This document shows, piece after piece, positions 50,001-62,000 of a DNA stretch of 64,000 nt. Position 1 is the stretch's first letter. Each line of letters begins with the position of its first letter. The stretch spans positions 21,121,001 to 21,185,000 of the forward strand of contig CM069872.1 of assembly GCA_036172665.1 (NCBI GenBank), written 5' to 3'. The notes below the pieces were generated by a model. The model did no database searches and was not told where the DNA came from. It worked only from the letters and a program-made list of their open reading frames with translations. This stretch comes from Prosopocoilus inquinatus (taxonomy: Eukaryota > Arthropoda > Insecta > Coleoptera > Lucanidae). Both the position numbers and the translations under genes were made by a program.

Positions 50001-53000
50001 TTGCCCGCTTCATTAGAATTTGAACCGCGCAAAATATATTTATCCTATATGTAATAATAATGTATGACATTAAAACAAGATGTAAAAAATATTGTCTACG
50101 TTTTAACAGATTAAAAATTAAAAGTCCCTTTAATGTATAGAAATAGAAAAGGTAAATGGGACGTTTAATTTTAAGCCTCCGTTAAAGCGTTGATAATACT
50201 TTTCAATACGTTTCATACTTCTAAATTTCATTTCATATTTTAACGTAGGCGTGCCTTTAAGCTTAGTTCTGCTTCCACCCACTAGCGCCGCTAACGTCAA
50301 CTGTACTTCAGCGCCATTCAAGGCAGTTTTTTTTTCTAGAGTGCGTTTTCTGTGGCCCAGTTTTACATTTGTAAAGCTGGACCTTAAGGTGAAAGTTAAA
50401 CCGTCATTGTAAAACTGGGCCTAAATAACTCTATTGCAATAAAAGTCATCAAAAACGGAACCGCTGAAAACAAAATCAATGAAAGAATGTAGATGTTGCC
50501 AGTTTTCACGTTCACAAAAGAATGCATTTTTGCGATGTTGCCTTAACGGAAGTAGCGGGCTTCCTTCGGATGAGGGAGGGCCGAGGCCACATCGAGACAA
50601 TCTTACCACTCCAAATATCGTCAACGAAACGCGTACGTTGTTGTTCAAAATATAAGGCACGACGAACGCCTGTAGATGCGGGCATTATAACGGCTAGTTT
50701 TTTTCCCCTCAGGTTGGAAACATGTAGAGGAAGCCTCACATAAGGCCGCCCTCCAGGAAGCACTATGAATACCACAGTTAAAGAAGGCCACTTTGTTGTT
50801 GGGTACTTTCCGAATTTCGGGTATCGGGTAGTTATTGAGTAACGGGTATTCATAAAGAAGAACCAGTTCCATTTAAATAAAGCTAGGTACCCGTTGTCTT
50901 CCCGGGTGGGCCCATGCCACCCCGCTACCCCCACCGTCCACTATAAATACCACGATAACGGATATACCAACTCAGTCTCAACGACTTACAAGAAGCAGCA
51001 GCAAGACCACCAGGAGTAGCTGCAGCCTTAAAGAAGTTCTGCAATGGAAAATGAAACATCGGCTCTAAAAAAATCCGAGATACGCGGTTCCAACCGGAAG
51101 CCAAGAACTCAACCATGGACGACGACCGCGGAAGCCTTCAAGTTGTTGAATTTGATTGCAGTTATCCTTATGCAATTCCAAACGAAACGAGACGAATTAT
51201 ATTCTGTTTAGTTTACCATAAAACTTACGTGTTAGGAAGGGCCGCGGGTAATTTCCTCGCGACATTTCTGCGAGTCCACTGGGGCAAAGGTAGTGACGCC
51301 GCGGTGGTCGAAAAATTCGTTAATTTTCAACACACCTCAGAGGTGAGTTAATTCATAATAAAGGAATGAAGAGGTAGATTGAGAATTGCATTTACGCAGA
51401 AATTGGACATGATTCCCACTGCAGTGGAATCAGTAATAGAAAGCATGCCGGAATTACAATCGTACGAAAGAATAATAAAAATCTTAACCAACGACGACAT
51501 TGAATTCAAGCACGCGGTTACCCTCTTGGATGTCTTGAGGCATACGGTTTCTCAGATTATTACCGGAAAGTCCGAGCAAACCCGCAAAGACAGCAGGCGA
51601 GGTAGGTAACTAATGCGTTATTAAAAAAAAATAATTGTGTTAATCGGCAGGTGCAATAAATAAAAACGAGTTAAACAAAATAAGGTACGATCTAATTCCG
51701 AATTTGATGGTTTTGTTCGAACGGTACAGAGAAGGTGATTGCCAGAAGATTTTGATTTCGATGTTGCTGGCGTGTTTCTCGACAAAAATAATAACTGTGA
51801 GGCATCGCGAAGTAAGTACCTTCGTGCTCTGCCCCACGAATTTAGTTTGGTTTGCCATGTTTATTTTGTTGCAGGACGTGAAGAAGATATTCCGAGTATT
51901 GCAGAGGGACTTTTTCATGTACGACGACCGAGATACACTCGACATGATTTCCAGAGTGTACAAACAGATGTATGACGACTTAAACTTCCTGAAATCTCTG
52001 GCCACTGCAGAAGGCGAATGTTGCATTTCGAAAGTCGTAGACACTTTCAACTGCTTGGTGAAGGACAGCGTAAGAATTTTCTTTTTATTTGACGAATTTA
52101 TTATCGTAGTAACAATTATATTAAATTGTTACTGTTTTGATTGAATTAAAACCGACGTAGTTTCACATATTTTACTTTAATTTTTTACAAGTTTACAAAT
52201 TATATCAAATTCGTAACTTATTTAGTTTTTTCTATCAAAAATTGTTTTTTCTTGGTCACTATGTTTTACAGGTACAAATTAGTTATTTACGAACCGAGTG
52301 CAGTGAGTTTTAAAAAATTTTGTAGCAAATCGTTTTTGATTGCAGTGCAACTCTCGAGTAGCCTCGGTACAACTGTGTCAGCCCTACTTCAGCAGACACA
52401 TAGCTCGAGTTTTCCACTGCAAACCAAAAGAAGAAGCTGAAGAAGCCCCAAATAGGGCTGAAACAGCTGCACAGAGGCTGCTCGAGGGTTTCACTGCAAT
52501 CGAAAACGATTTGCAACAAAATTTCTGTTGTTATCAGTAAATGCATGTGGATACAAAAAGACTTGTTTCAGCAGTTGGAACATTTTTAAACGAATTCGTT
52601 GTTTTATGAAACCCTAAAATGCGGTCAAATGAAGATACTGAGCAGGCCAACTGACTAGTCCTCTTCCACCAATCCACTTATTCGTTAAAAACTGTTTCAA
52701 CTGCTGAAATACGTCTTGTTATCTCCACATGCATCTATCCACAGCAATAGAAATTTCTTCTTTGGATTTGTTAGCTTGGATATCTGTGGCAAGAGTAAAA
52801 TCCGTACCTATCACGTCTTTTTACGTGAGAGATCGTCTTAAAGATTAATTTTAACTTTTTGAATGTCACATAATAGTTAATAATCTTAAACAGATAAAAT
52901 AGCGACATCTTACGATCGCTTTTTGAAACAGCTGTCCAGAGGCTGCTCGAGGTTTTCACTGCAATCAAAAACGATTTGAACAATTTTTTTTTTAATAATC

Positions 53001-56000
53001 TTAGAATAAGATAAACAAACAGTTTGTTTGCTCTGTAACCATAGCAACTAACAAATCTCTCAATATTTCATGTATTTTTAAAAATCGTAAAAAAATCTAA
53101 GTACTCAAAAGACTATTAACGCGACATACAGTCGGGGACAAAATTGTGGGTACGGAAGAGAGTTCTATCGTATTTGAAAAGGATATGTACCCAGAATATA
53201 ACAAAAATAATCAACTGAACAGTTTATTGACAACTAAATATAATATTCTATCAAAAAAGTGAAAAGATAAAGGAAAAAATCAGTACTTTATTATAACAAC
53301 TTAATAATTTCTGAAATAAGAGGTGGACAAAATTATGGGTACAATTTCTTTTTTAAATTTGTATTACATAAATTTCATCAGGATTAATATTTAGTATAAT
53401 TTGTTCACATATTAAAAGACCACTGGCGGTGTTGCCTCGTGAAAAATACAACCGGCAACAGTGTCCTAGTTAAAAATTTGGTGACAAAATTGGCAAGTGT
53501 TTGAAACAAACGATAAGGTTATACGTTCGGAACAAATCCCTGGTTCTAAATTTAATAATTATGATAAATTCATGGTTTTTACCTTATCGTTCGCAAGCAA
53601 TTTTATAACAGACAAACTGTAATTAATTGAAACGGCTCGTTAAAATGAATGTAAATGTGAATAATCTAATGGTAAAATTGAAGTGACAAATTACTTTGAC
53701 ATGAAACTTCAAATCCTTTGCCAACTTAGTATTTTGAGAATGTTTTATAGGGGACTTATGTTTTATACTAACATAATGCAACAGGTGGTGGTTTTTTAAT
53801 TTGTGAACAACGTATATGACCTCCCTTGGCTGCAATGACTGCTGTAATTCGCCGTGGTATGCTGTCAATTAAATTTGTTATTATTTCTGCTGGAATTTCT
53901 TCCCAAGCAGCGATCAGTTTGTTAAAGTAAGATGTGGCATTTGTTACTCCTTCTCGTGAAATTTTGCCGTCTAAATAAGCCCACAAGTGTTCAATTGGGT
54001 TTAGATCCGGACTTTGAGTCGGCAACTGAAGGACTTCAGTGTCATTTTCATGGAAATAATTCTTAGCAACTCGCGAAGTATGCTTGGGATCATTATCCTG
54101 TGGGAAAATAAAGTCGTCAAGGTCCATTTTTCGAGCGAAGGATACAAATTTTTTCTTCCAAATTTGTACGTATGATATTCCTGTCATCGTAGCTTCTATT
54201 CTAGATAAATTGCCTACACCGCTTTTACTAAAACAACCCCATACAAGAACATTGCCGCCTCCATGTTTAACTGTAGCTTCTACCATTTTAGAACTTAAGG
54301 CTTCTCCTGCTCGCCTCCATACTCTACCTCTTCGTTTTGACCCAAAAAGTTCAAATTTACTTTCATCCGACCTCACCATTTTTTCCCAATAGGTTGAGGT
54401 TTTTTTTACATGTTGTTTTGCAAATACTAATCGTTTTTTTTTATTTCGTTCACTAATGAATGGTTTCTTTCTTTTTAAAACACTTTGAAGGCCAGCCTTC
54501 TTAATCCTTCTTTAAATTGTTTTAGGAGAAACGTTTATATTGACAGTTTCCCTTACTTGGCGAGCACCTGCACTAAGATATTTTCTCACTTCCCGCACAA
54601 TTCGGGCATCGTCTCTTGTTGTGGATTTTTTTTTCGCCCTCGGCCCGCGGTATTTTCAGTACTATTAGTGGCTTCAATTTTTTTACAAAAACGAACAACA
54701 GCGTTTTTTGATATTTTATACTTTTTTGCTAATAGTCCGTAACTTAGACCCACTTTTCGGTCTTCGACAATACGTTTTCGAATTTTCAAAGCGATTTCTT
54801 TTCTGGGAGCCATAAGAAATTTTAAGTTTAAAAACGAACTTTCTTATGATATTTCACTATTTTATTAAATGCCGTTTTTCAGATTAACCCATTAATATTG
54901 TGTGCACGCTAGAGTAGTTCTGATAAAACTAAAGCTGCATTGTTGTACCCAAAATTTTGTCCAACTAAAAGCATCTATAAAATAAACAAAACAAATCCCA
55001 CCGTTAAGGGATTATTCATTTACGAAATAATACCCAATACATGTTATTTGCACAGTTTTAAGACGTTGTTGTCGATTTATGAATACTGCAGGTATAAAGG
55101 AATAAACGTTAGCGGGAAATAACCGGTAATATAAATGTCGTACCCACAATTTCGTCCCCGACTGTATATAACAAGCCTATATCATTGAAAGGAGACTAAA
55201 ATAGCGCGTCTAATACCGGTAAAAGTTATATGGCATTCCATTAAAAGAAAAATTAGTAATCATAGTTTGAGTATTCTCAAGTTTATTAATTTTTTTGCAA
55301 GAACTTCTGTTGCTGGGATTTTCTCTTGACAGTGTCATTGAAAAAGCGGTTCAAGGCGAAACTTTTGCAAAATATATTTGTGTAAAAAAATTTTATTCAA
55401 ATTCAAATTCTAATTAAAAGAAAGATAAGTTTGTAATGTTAGATTATGTACCCTTTTAAAATAATGTATGTACTTTGATAATAATTTAAATCATTTTGTT
55501 TTATTTAGGATCTACGGTCGCGGTGTTTTAAATGATGTTCAAAGAAAGTATGAAGTATTTGGAATCAACTTACTGAAAAAAAACATTCCCAATAAAAACA
55601 AAAATCAAATACAAAGAAGTAATTACTTGATCGCTTTAAAACTAAAATACATTTAAATTAACAAAGTTGGTTACTTCCGGCGAAACCGAAAGTTCAGTAG
55701 GTATATGTTTGAAAATTCAAATTAATTTTTTGTTTAATTTATCGTTTTCAAATTTTAAACAAACCGGAAAATTCTAGAAGGGCAAATATATAGTTTTGGG
55801 ACACATGATAGAAATTCAATAAAGACAAATGAAACGATAACGTTATAAACAGTTTAAACAGCGACACCCTACGATCCCTTTTTGACCTAACATTGCTTTA
55901 CGATTGACAAATTCAAGCCAGTTTGCTACATAATAACTCATCCCGTAGCCCGTAGTATGAACAGGGAAACGGAGGACACGGTATGTTTCAAAACTTAATG

Positions 56001-59000
56001 AAATAATAAAATGTTAAATATTGAAAAGGCTTTTTAAAATTTTGCAATATAAGTATTAATTCTGGTGATCAGTAATAATTAATGAACTGATTATAGTCAA
56101 TATAATGCAATTGAAATTTAGTTCAAATCAGAGCTACAGTGTAGTTATCAACTCGGCCACACATTGTCTGCAATTATTAAAACAAATGATATGGGAATAA
56201 AGTAAAGTTTAAAGTTAATCTGAGTGAAATACCAACCCTAAACACTTAGCTTCTGGTTACACAGTATTACTTAGAAAAATTTTGCGCAAATCGTTTCTGG
56301 GGACCTATTCTTGACAAGCGCGTTTTTGAATGCGAATACGGTTTCGTTAAAAATGCGAACGTGTGTATTCTTGACCGTTCGATTTTCCAAAACGTATGCG
56401 TTTTTGTTGCGAGTGGATAAATTGCACTCGTTTTTAAAAACGTGTATTCCCAAGTGTCACAAACTTCAAATTTACAACATAATTTATTTCATTCTGTGAT
56501 TTCATTTTACATAAGTAAAGTCTGAAGTAAAAGAAGTTTAAAGTCAGATAAGGTATATTCAATAAGTCAAGTAAGTATACATGTTAATTGATAAAATTTA
56601 AATTTGCATTAAGTAAGTATTGTTAGTACGATCATGGTAGAAGAATTCCTACATTTATTTATTTATTTATATGAATTGAGGAGTTGGATAATGCAGAAAG
56701 AAGAGCTCCCAGACGATTAGGAACACGAAGAGATCCTTTAGAGGAATTATCAGAATCTGAATTTATTCGAATGTTTCGCCTATCGAAGGTCTTATGTAGA
56801 GACCTTATAGAGATATTAATGCCGTACTTAACACCTCAGAGAAGGTCAACGGACTTGGACATCACAACAAAAGTTTACTTATTGTCAGTGTCCATCAAAA
56901 TTCTTTCTCTTCACGCAAATTTTTCGTAGGTATTAATAGCTCTGCGATTTTATGCCGCTGGAAGCTATCAACTAGATGTAGGCTGTAACAAATATTTTAG
57001 TGTATCACATCCATCAGTTAGTAGATGCTTAAGGGAAGTTACAGAAGCCTTAAATCAACCTGAAATTTTTCATCGTTTTGTTAGTTTTCCAAACACTATA
57101 GGAGAATTAAATAATCTTCGAACAAGGTAAACGTAGCAACATCAAGATTTTAAAGACAGCAGATTTACAAATTTAGGTTTTTTCAAGAATATCAGTTTCC
57201 TGACGTTGTTGGAATTATAGACTGTACCCATGTAGCTATAGTACCTCCACCTAGAAATGATGCTGAACGTCCAGAAAACGTATTTGTTAATAGAAAGCAT
57301 TATCACTCTTTGAATGTACAGGCTGGATTAAATTCGATGTCTCTTATGGGCATCTCCGTAACTATAAGTGATAGAAAAAAACTAGTGGCCAAGTTTAGAT
57401 CTCTTTTTTGGAGATTAAGTCAAAACCGTAAATAAAAATTGGCTATCTTCTTTTGTTTTCAAGTTATGGCCAAAAATTGACATTTTCGACTTTTCGTTTT
57501 TCGGTCATATCTCGTTTATTTTTGGAGATATTAAAAAACTGTTTGATCATTATTAGGATACTTTTTGGAATACAATTCAGTGGTGTAGTTGCTTTTTTAA
57601 TATTTACTTAAATTTTCAAGTTATAACATAAAGTTATATTTTTTTAAATAGAAATCATAGTAGGCAATGTCCTCATGAAATAGAGATTTTTTTTCTGTTT
57701 TCAAAAATATATACTTTGTTGGGTTTATTTCTTATAATTAATAGGAAAAACTGTCATTTTTATTATTATCCTTGCGTAAATATCCTAGTCTCAGTAGGCT
57801 GGGTTCAATACGGAGCCGATTTTTTATTTTATTAAATTTTAACGAGTTTTTAAATATTTTCAAAGTTTTGGCTGCGTAAATAATTTCGTATTCGCGTTCA
57901 TTTGCAAATTTCCGTTTTATCGTTTTGAGCGACCGTTCTGATAAGAGTTCCTGTCTGACTTTCTATTGAAAATGAGTTTATCATTCAATTTATAGAAAAA
58001 TTGTTTTCAATCTTCAAACAGTCAAAATTGCTCGAATACTCAACGTTTCACTATCGGTTTATAGCTTCGTTAGGAAGAAACGTTGAACGTTCCTATAATT
58101 TTCAATGTCTTTTTAAAATTGAAAACATTTTTATACAATTTCCATCGGACAAGAAACGACTTGACTAAAAAATTTGTAATTGAAGTCGACTCTTGTTCGA
58201 TGAAATATGTGAGAGAAAATAGTTTTTAAACTTTAAAACGGACACTGTGAAATCGCAAGAACACTCTACGTTTCGCTATCGCTTCATAGTTTCGTCAGGA
58301 GTGAAAAAATGTAAATAAACAAGTTGTCAAGAGAAGCGAAAAGATAACATGATTTTACACTAAAATACATGTTGTTCGGATAAACATAAAGGTAATAATA
58401 ACTAAATTAGAACTAAATTAAGCTTTCTTTTTTTGTTTCTCTTGAGTTATATTTTATTAAAAACACGAAAAAACAAAACAAACACACAAAAAGTAAAATA
58501 TAAACAAAATCGGACATGTATCAAACTAAATTTGCGTGCATTCATATTTAATAAAAACAAAAAAGCTTTTGCCAGATCGGTCGCGATGAGTGCTACATTT
58601 CTCAAACGAAATTTTGTAAAATAAAGTGCATGTGAAATTTTTTAAGTGGCCAAAACTGTCTACAGGTTTGAAAGTTCGTTAATATTTAATAAAAACAAAA
58701 AAATGTCGACACTGCATTGAAGCCAGCCTACTGAGACTAGGATACGCAAGGCTAATAACAAAAATGGCATATTACCTATTAATTATAAGAAATAAACCCA
58801 ACAAAGTATATATTTTTGAAAACAGAAAAAAATCTCTATTTCATGAGGACATTGCCTACTATGATTTCTATTTAAAAAAATATAACTTTATGTTATAACT
58901 TGAAAATTTAAGTAAATATTAAAAAAGCAACTACACCACTGAATTGTATTCCAAAAAGTGTCTTAATAATGGTCAAACAGTTTTCTAATATCTCTAGAAA

Positions 59001-62000
59001 TAAACGAGATATGACCGAAAAACGAAAAGTCGAAAATGTCAATTTTTGGCCATAACTTGAAAACAAAAGAAGATAGCCAATTTTTGTTTACGCTATTGAC
59101 TTAATCTCCAAAAAAGACATCGACACTTGGCCACTAGTTTTTTTTCTATCTGTTATAATTACGGAGATGCCCATAAGAGACATCGAAATTAATCCACCCT
59201 GTACAGCTGGTAAATATTAAGTTATTTACTAAATATGAAAGTTAGGTCTAATTATAATAAAATGATTTATTTTGCTATCAGATATGTGACAATAATTTAA
59301 GAATTCTAAATGTGAACGCTGCTTTCCCTGGAAGTACATACGATGCCTTTATATGGAATGTTTCGAATGTACACACTACAATGAAAAATTTACACCGTGC
59401 TGGTCATGGAGGTTATCATTTATTAGGTAAATATTTTAACACACCATGTTACGTGTAATGTCTGTATGTGTTATACATATGTGTATGTACAACGACGCTC
59501 ACCATAAATGATACCATTTAATAGTTTGGTAGTGCTTACGCTGTATGTTCTTAAAGGTTTGGTTCGCATGCAGGAGTATCATTTAAGTTGATCGTCGTGG
59601 TACATATCTCTACTATATATTCGATGTTTTTCTTTTGACAGGAGACTCTGGTTATCCTTTAAGACCATGGTTAATAACACCAATACGTAATGCAATCCCT
59701 GGTACATCCGAGGATCGATTTAACCAAAAATTTAAAACGATTCGTGTAACTATCGAACGATGCAATGGTGTTTTGAAGAAACGGTTTCGTTGCTTATTAA
59801 AGCATCGAGTTTTGCAGTATATTCCTGCAGTTGCCGGTCGCATAGTAAATGCTTGTGTCATTTTGCATAATTTATGTTTAGACAATAACATCCCAGAAAT
59901 AAACGAAGAGTTTCCAGAGGGCATTGATTTTGGTATAGAAGTTAACATTAACGCCAATTTTAATCACATAGAAGATCACATAGGAAGAGTTAATCAAGAA
60001 TTAGCAGAAGGGCAAGCAAAAAGAAATAGAATTATAAGGAATCTGTTCTAAAGTTTCTAAGTTCGACATTAGCTTTTAAGTTTTTTTTTTTTAATTTCTG
60101 TGATATATTTTTTTTAAAGTAAATGCACATATTTTAATATGAATGACTGTCACTAAATTAATTACATTATTCAATATAAAATTTAATTTAATTAAAGTAT
60201 GCTTTCACTTATGCTTGATAGTATCGAGGATAAGTGTTCCAGTGCTTGGCATTGCCTTTCTTTAATCTTCAAATCCGCATCCCATTTTTCAATTTTTTTT
60301 ATCATAATAATTTTTTAATAAATTTAATTTCCTGTTATAATAGTCTTTTTTTATAGAATTTTTTCGTAGGTTACTTCCCTAAAGTGTTTAACAGCATTCG
60401 TTGTTTCATATAATTTGGAAGTTTTTTTTCGCAAGTTTTTTTCCGGTTATTTGTGGTTCTTTTGGATCTTTGGTTTCTTCATTGTGATGAGTGTCTTTGA
60501 TCAGCAAGGATGTTGTCGACTCTGCGGGATCAACAGATTTACAAGAAACAGTAAAGCAATTTTTTGTAGCAGAAGGGCAAGGAGCTTCCCACTCTAAACC
60601 CACACAAGATTCAGCGACACTAGTATCTCCTTGCACAGTTATCGGGGTAATTAATTCTGTTATGTCGATTTCAGATTGAGTTAGTAAGTTCTCTTGCTTT
60701 TCTCCTCCTCCTGTTCCGGCCGCATAATTTTTATTTTCACTTATTTTTTTCTTGGTGCGACTTCTAGTGTCTTGTCATATCTAAGATCACTTATATTAAA
60801 AGGTTTTACATTTTTGCAATTTCTAAAATAATTACCTTTCTCCATACTTTCCAATCTTTATTTGCCCCATCAGGCACAGAATTTAGAATTTCTGCAATTT
60901 GACACCATTTGTTTTTATAATGACTATAAGAAAACGTCTGAGAAAATTTTTGCTGGAAGTAATCGCGGATTCTCTTTTAGAAATTCAGTTAATAATTTAG
61001 ATTGTTCTTTATTCTTATGGCATCCTTTCTTTTTATCATTCATTTCTGAAAACATCATACTTGTAAACATTGAATACGAATATGAATCGCTGTAAAATTT
61101 AAAGATTAATGGATTTGTGACATAACTACTTACTTAGATATGTTTAATACCATTTACTTATGTTTAATACCAATCACGTATCTTAATTATAGTATTTTGC
61201 AAAATTTAGTAAATTTGAAATTTACGTGTAACAACTGTGAAGCGTGGCAGAAGTTTGAAAATAGCGATATTGCCATATCACATCAGTCAAATAAATGCGA
61301 TCGCTCGTATTCATTTTCGAACGAAATTTTCGAGTGGTCTAGAATAAGTTATCTAAAACGTATACTGTTTCAGCCCTGCTTGGGGCTTCTTCAGCAGAGA
61401 CATAGCTCTACATTCCCACTGCAAACAAAAACGACTTGTCCAATTTATTCGCAATTGCGATGTAAGAGCGATGAACAGATAAAATAGCGACATCTTACTA
61501 ACGCTTTTTGACCTGACATTGCAATAGGATAGACAAATTGAAGCGGGATTTGCTTCTAATAAGTCCCCCATGCAAGGCGGCCATGCTTGCTGTCCAAGCA
61601 TAATGAATGTTTTTAGAAAAATTTTATGTTTTGAGAGCAAGCATGGCCGCCTTGCATGGGGGACTTATTAGGAGCAAATCCTGCTTCAATTTGTCTATCC
61701 TACTGCAATGTCAGGTCAAAAAGCGATAGTAAGATGTCGCTATTTTATCTGTTCAACACAGTATTACGTTGCAAGAACAAATCTCTTATATCAAAAGTTT
61801 TAGCTTAAAATTAAAAAAAAAAATGAATTTAAAACATTAGCAAAAACATGTTTAACACATAAAAATAAAGCACTTATATCAAAAGTGTTATTTTTTAGTT
61901 TAAAATTACAAAAAATGAATTTAAAATATTAGCAAGAAAAAACATGTTTAAAACATTTTGTTTAAAACAGATGGTTTGTTTTTAATTCGGTATTTTAAAC

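Larger units (their letters stand above)
56290..61330 (+). mobile_element. PIF/Harbinger transposon in stromalin intron 12
   Basis: Two convergent genes typical of Harbinger: a DDE nuclease on + (56634-60051) and a Myb/SANT-like DNA-binding protein on - (about 61045-60406). The probable ends are weakly inverted: CCTATTCTTGACAAGCG near 56302 and CGAGTGGTCTAGAATAAG ending near 61348. These ends and the target duplication are not established. A foldback (57319-59201) splits the nuclease gene. Confidence 0.75.

Noticed and set aside
50512..50934. 140-codon - strand ORF upstream of stromalin exon 9
   Set aside because: Overlaps other-frame ORFs of similar size with no domain; lies in a GC-richer repeat-like patch.
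51704..52144. 146-codon ORF across stromalin exons 11-12
   Set aside because: It reads through a 63-bp intron; splicing at 51811/51875 restores the STAG-like frame, and the tail after 52069 is intronic.
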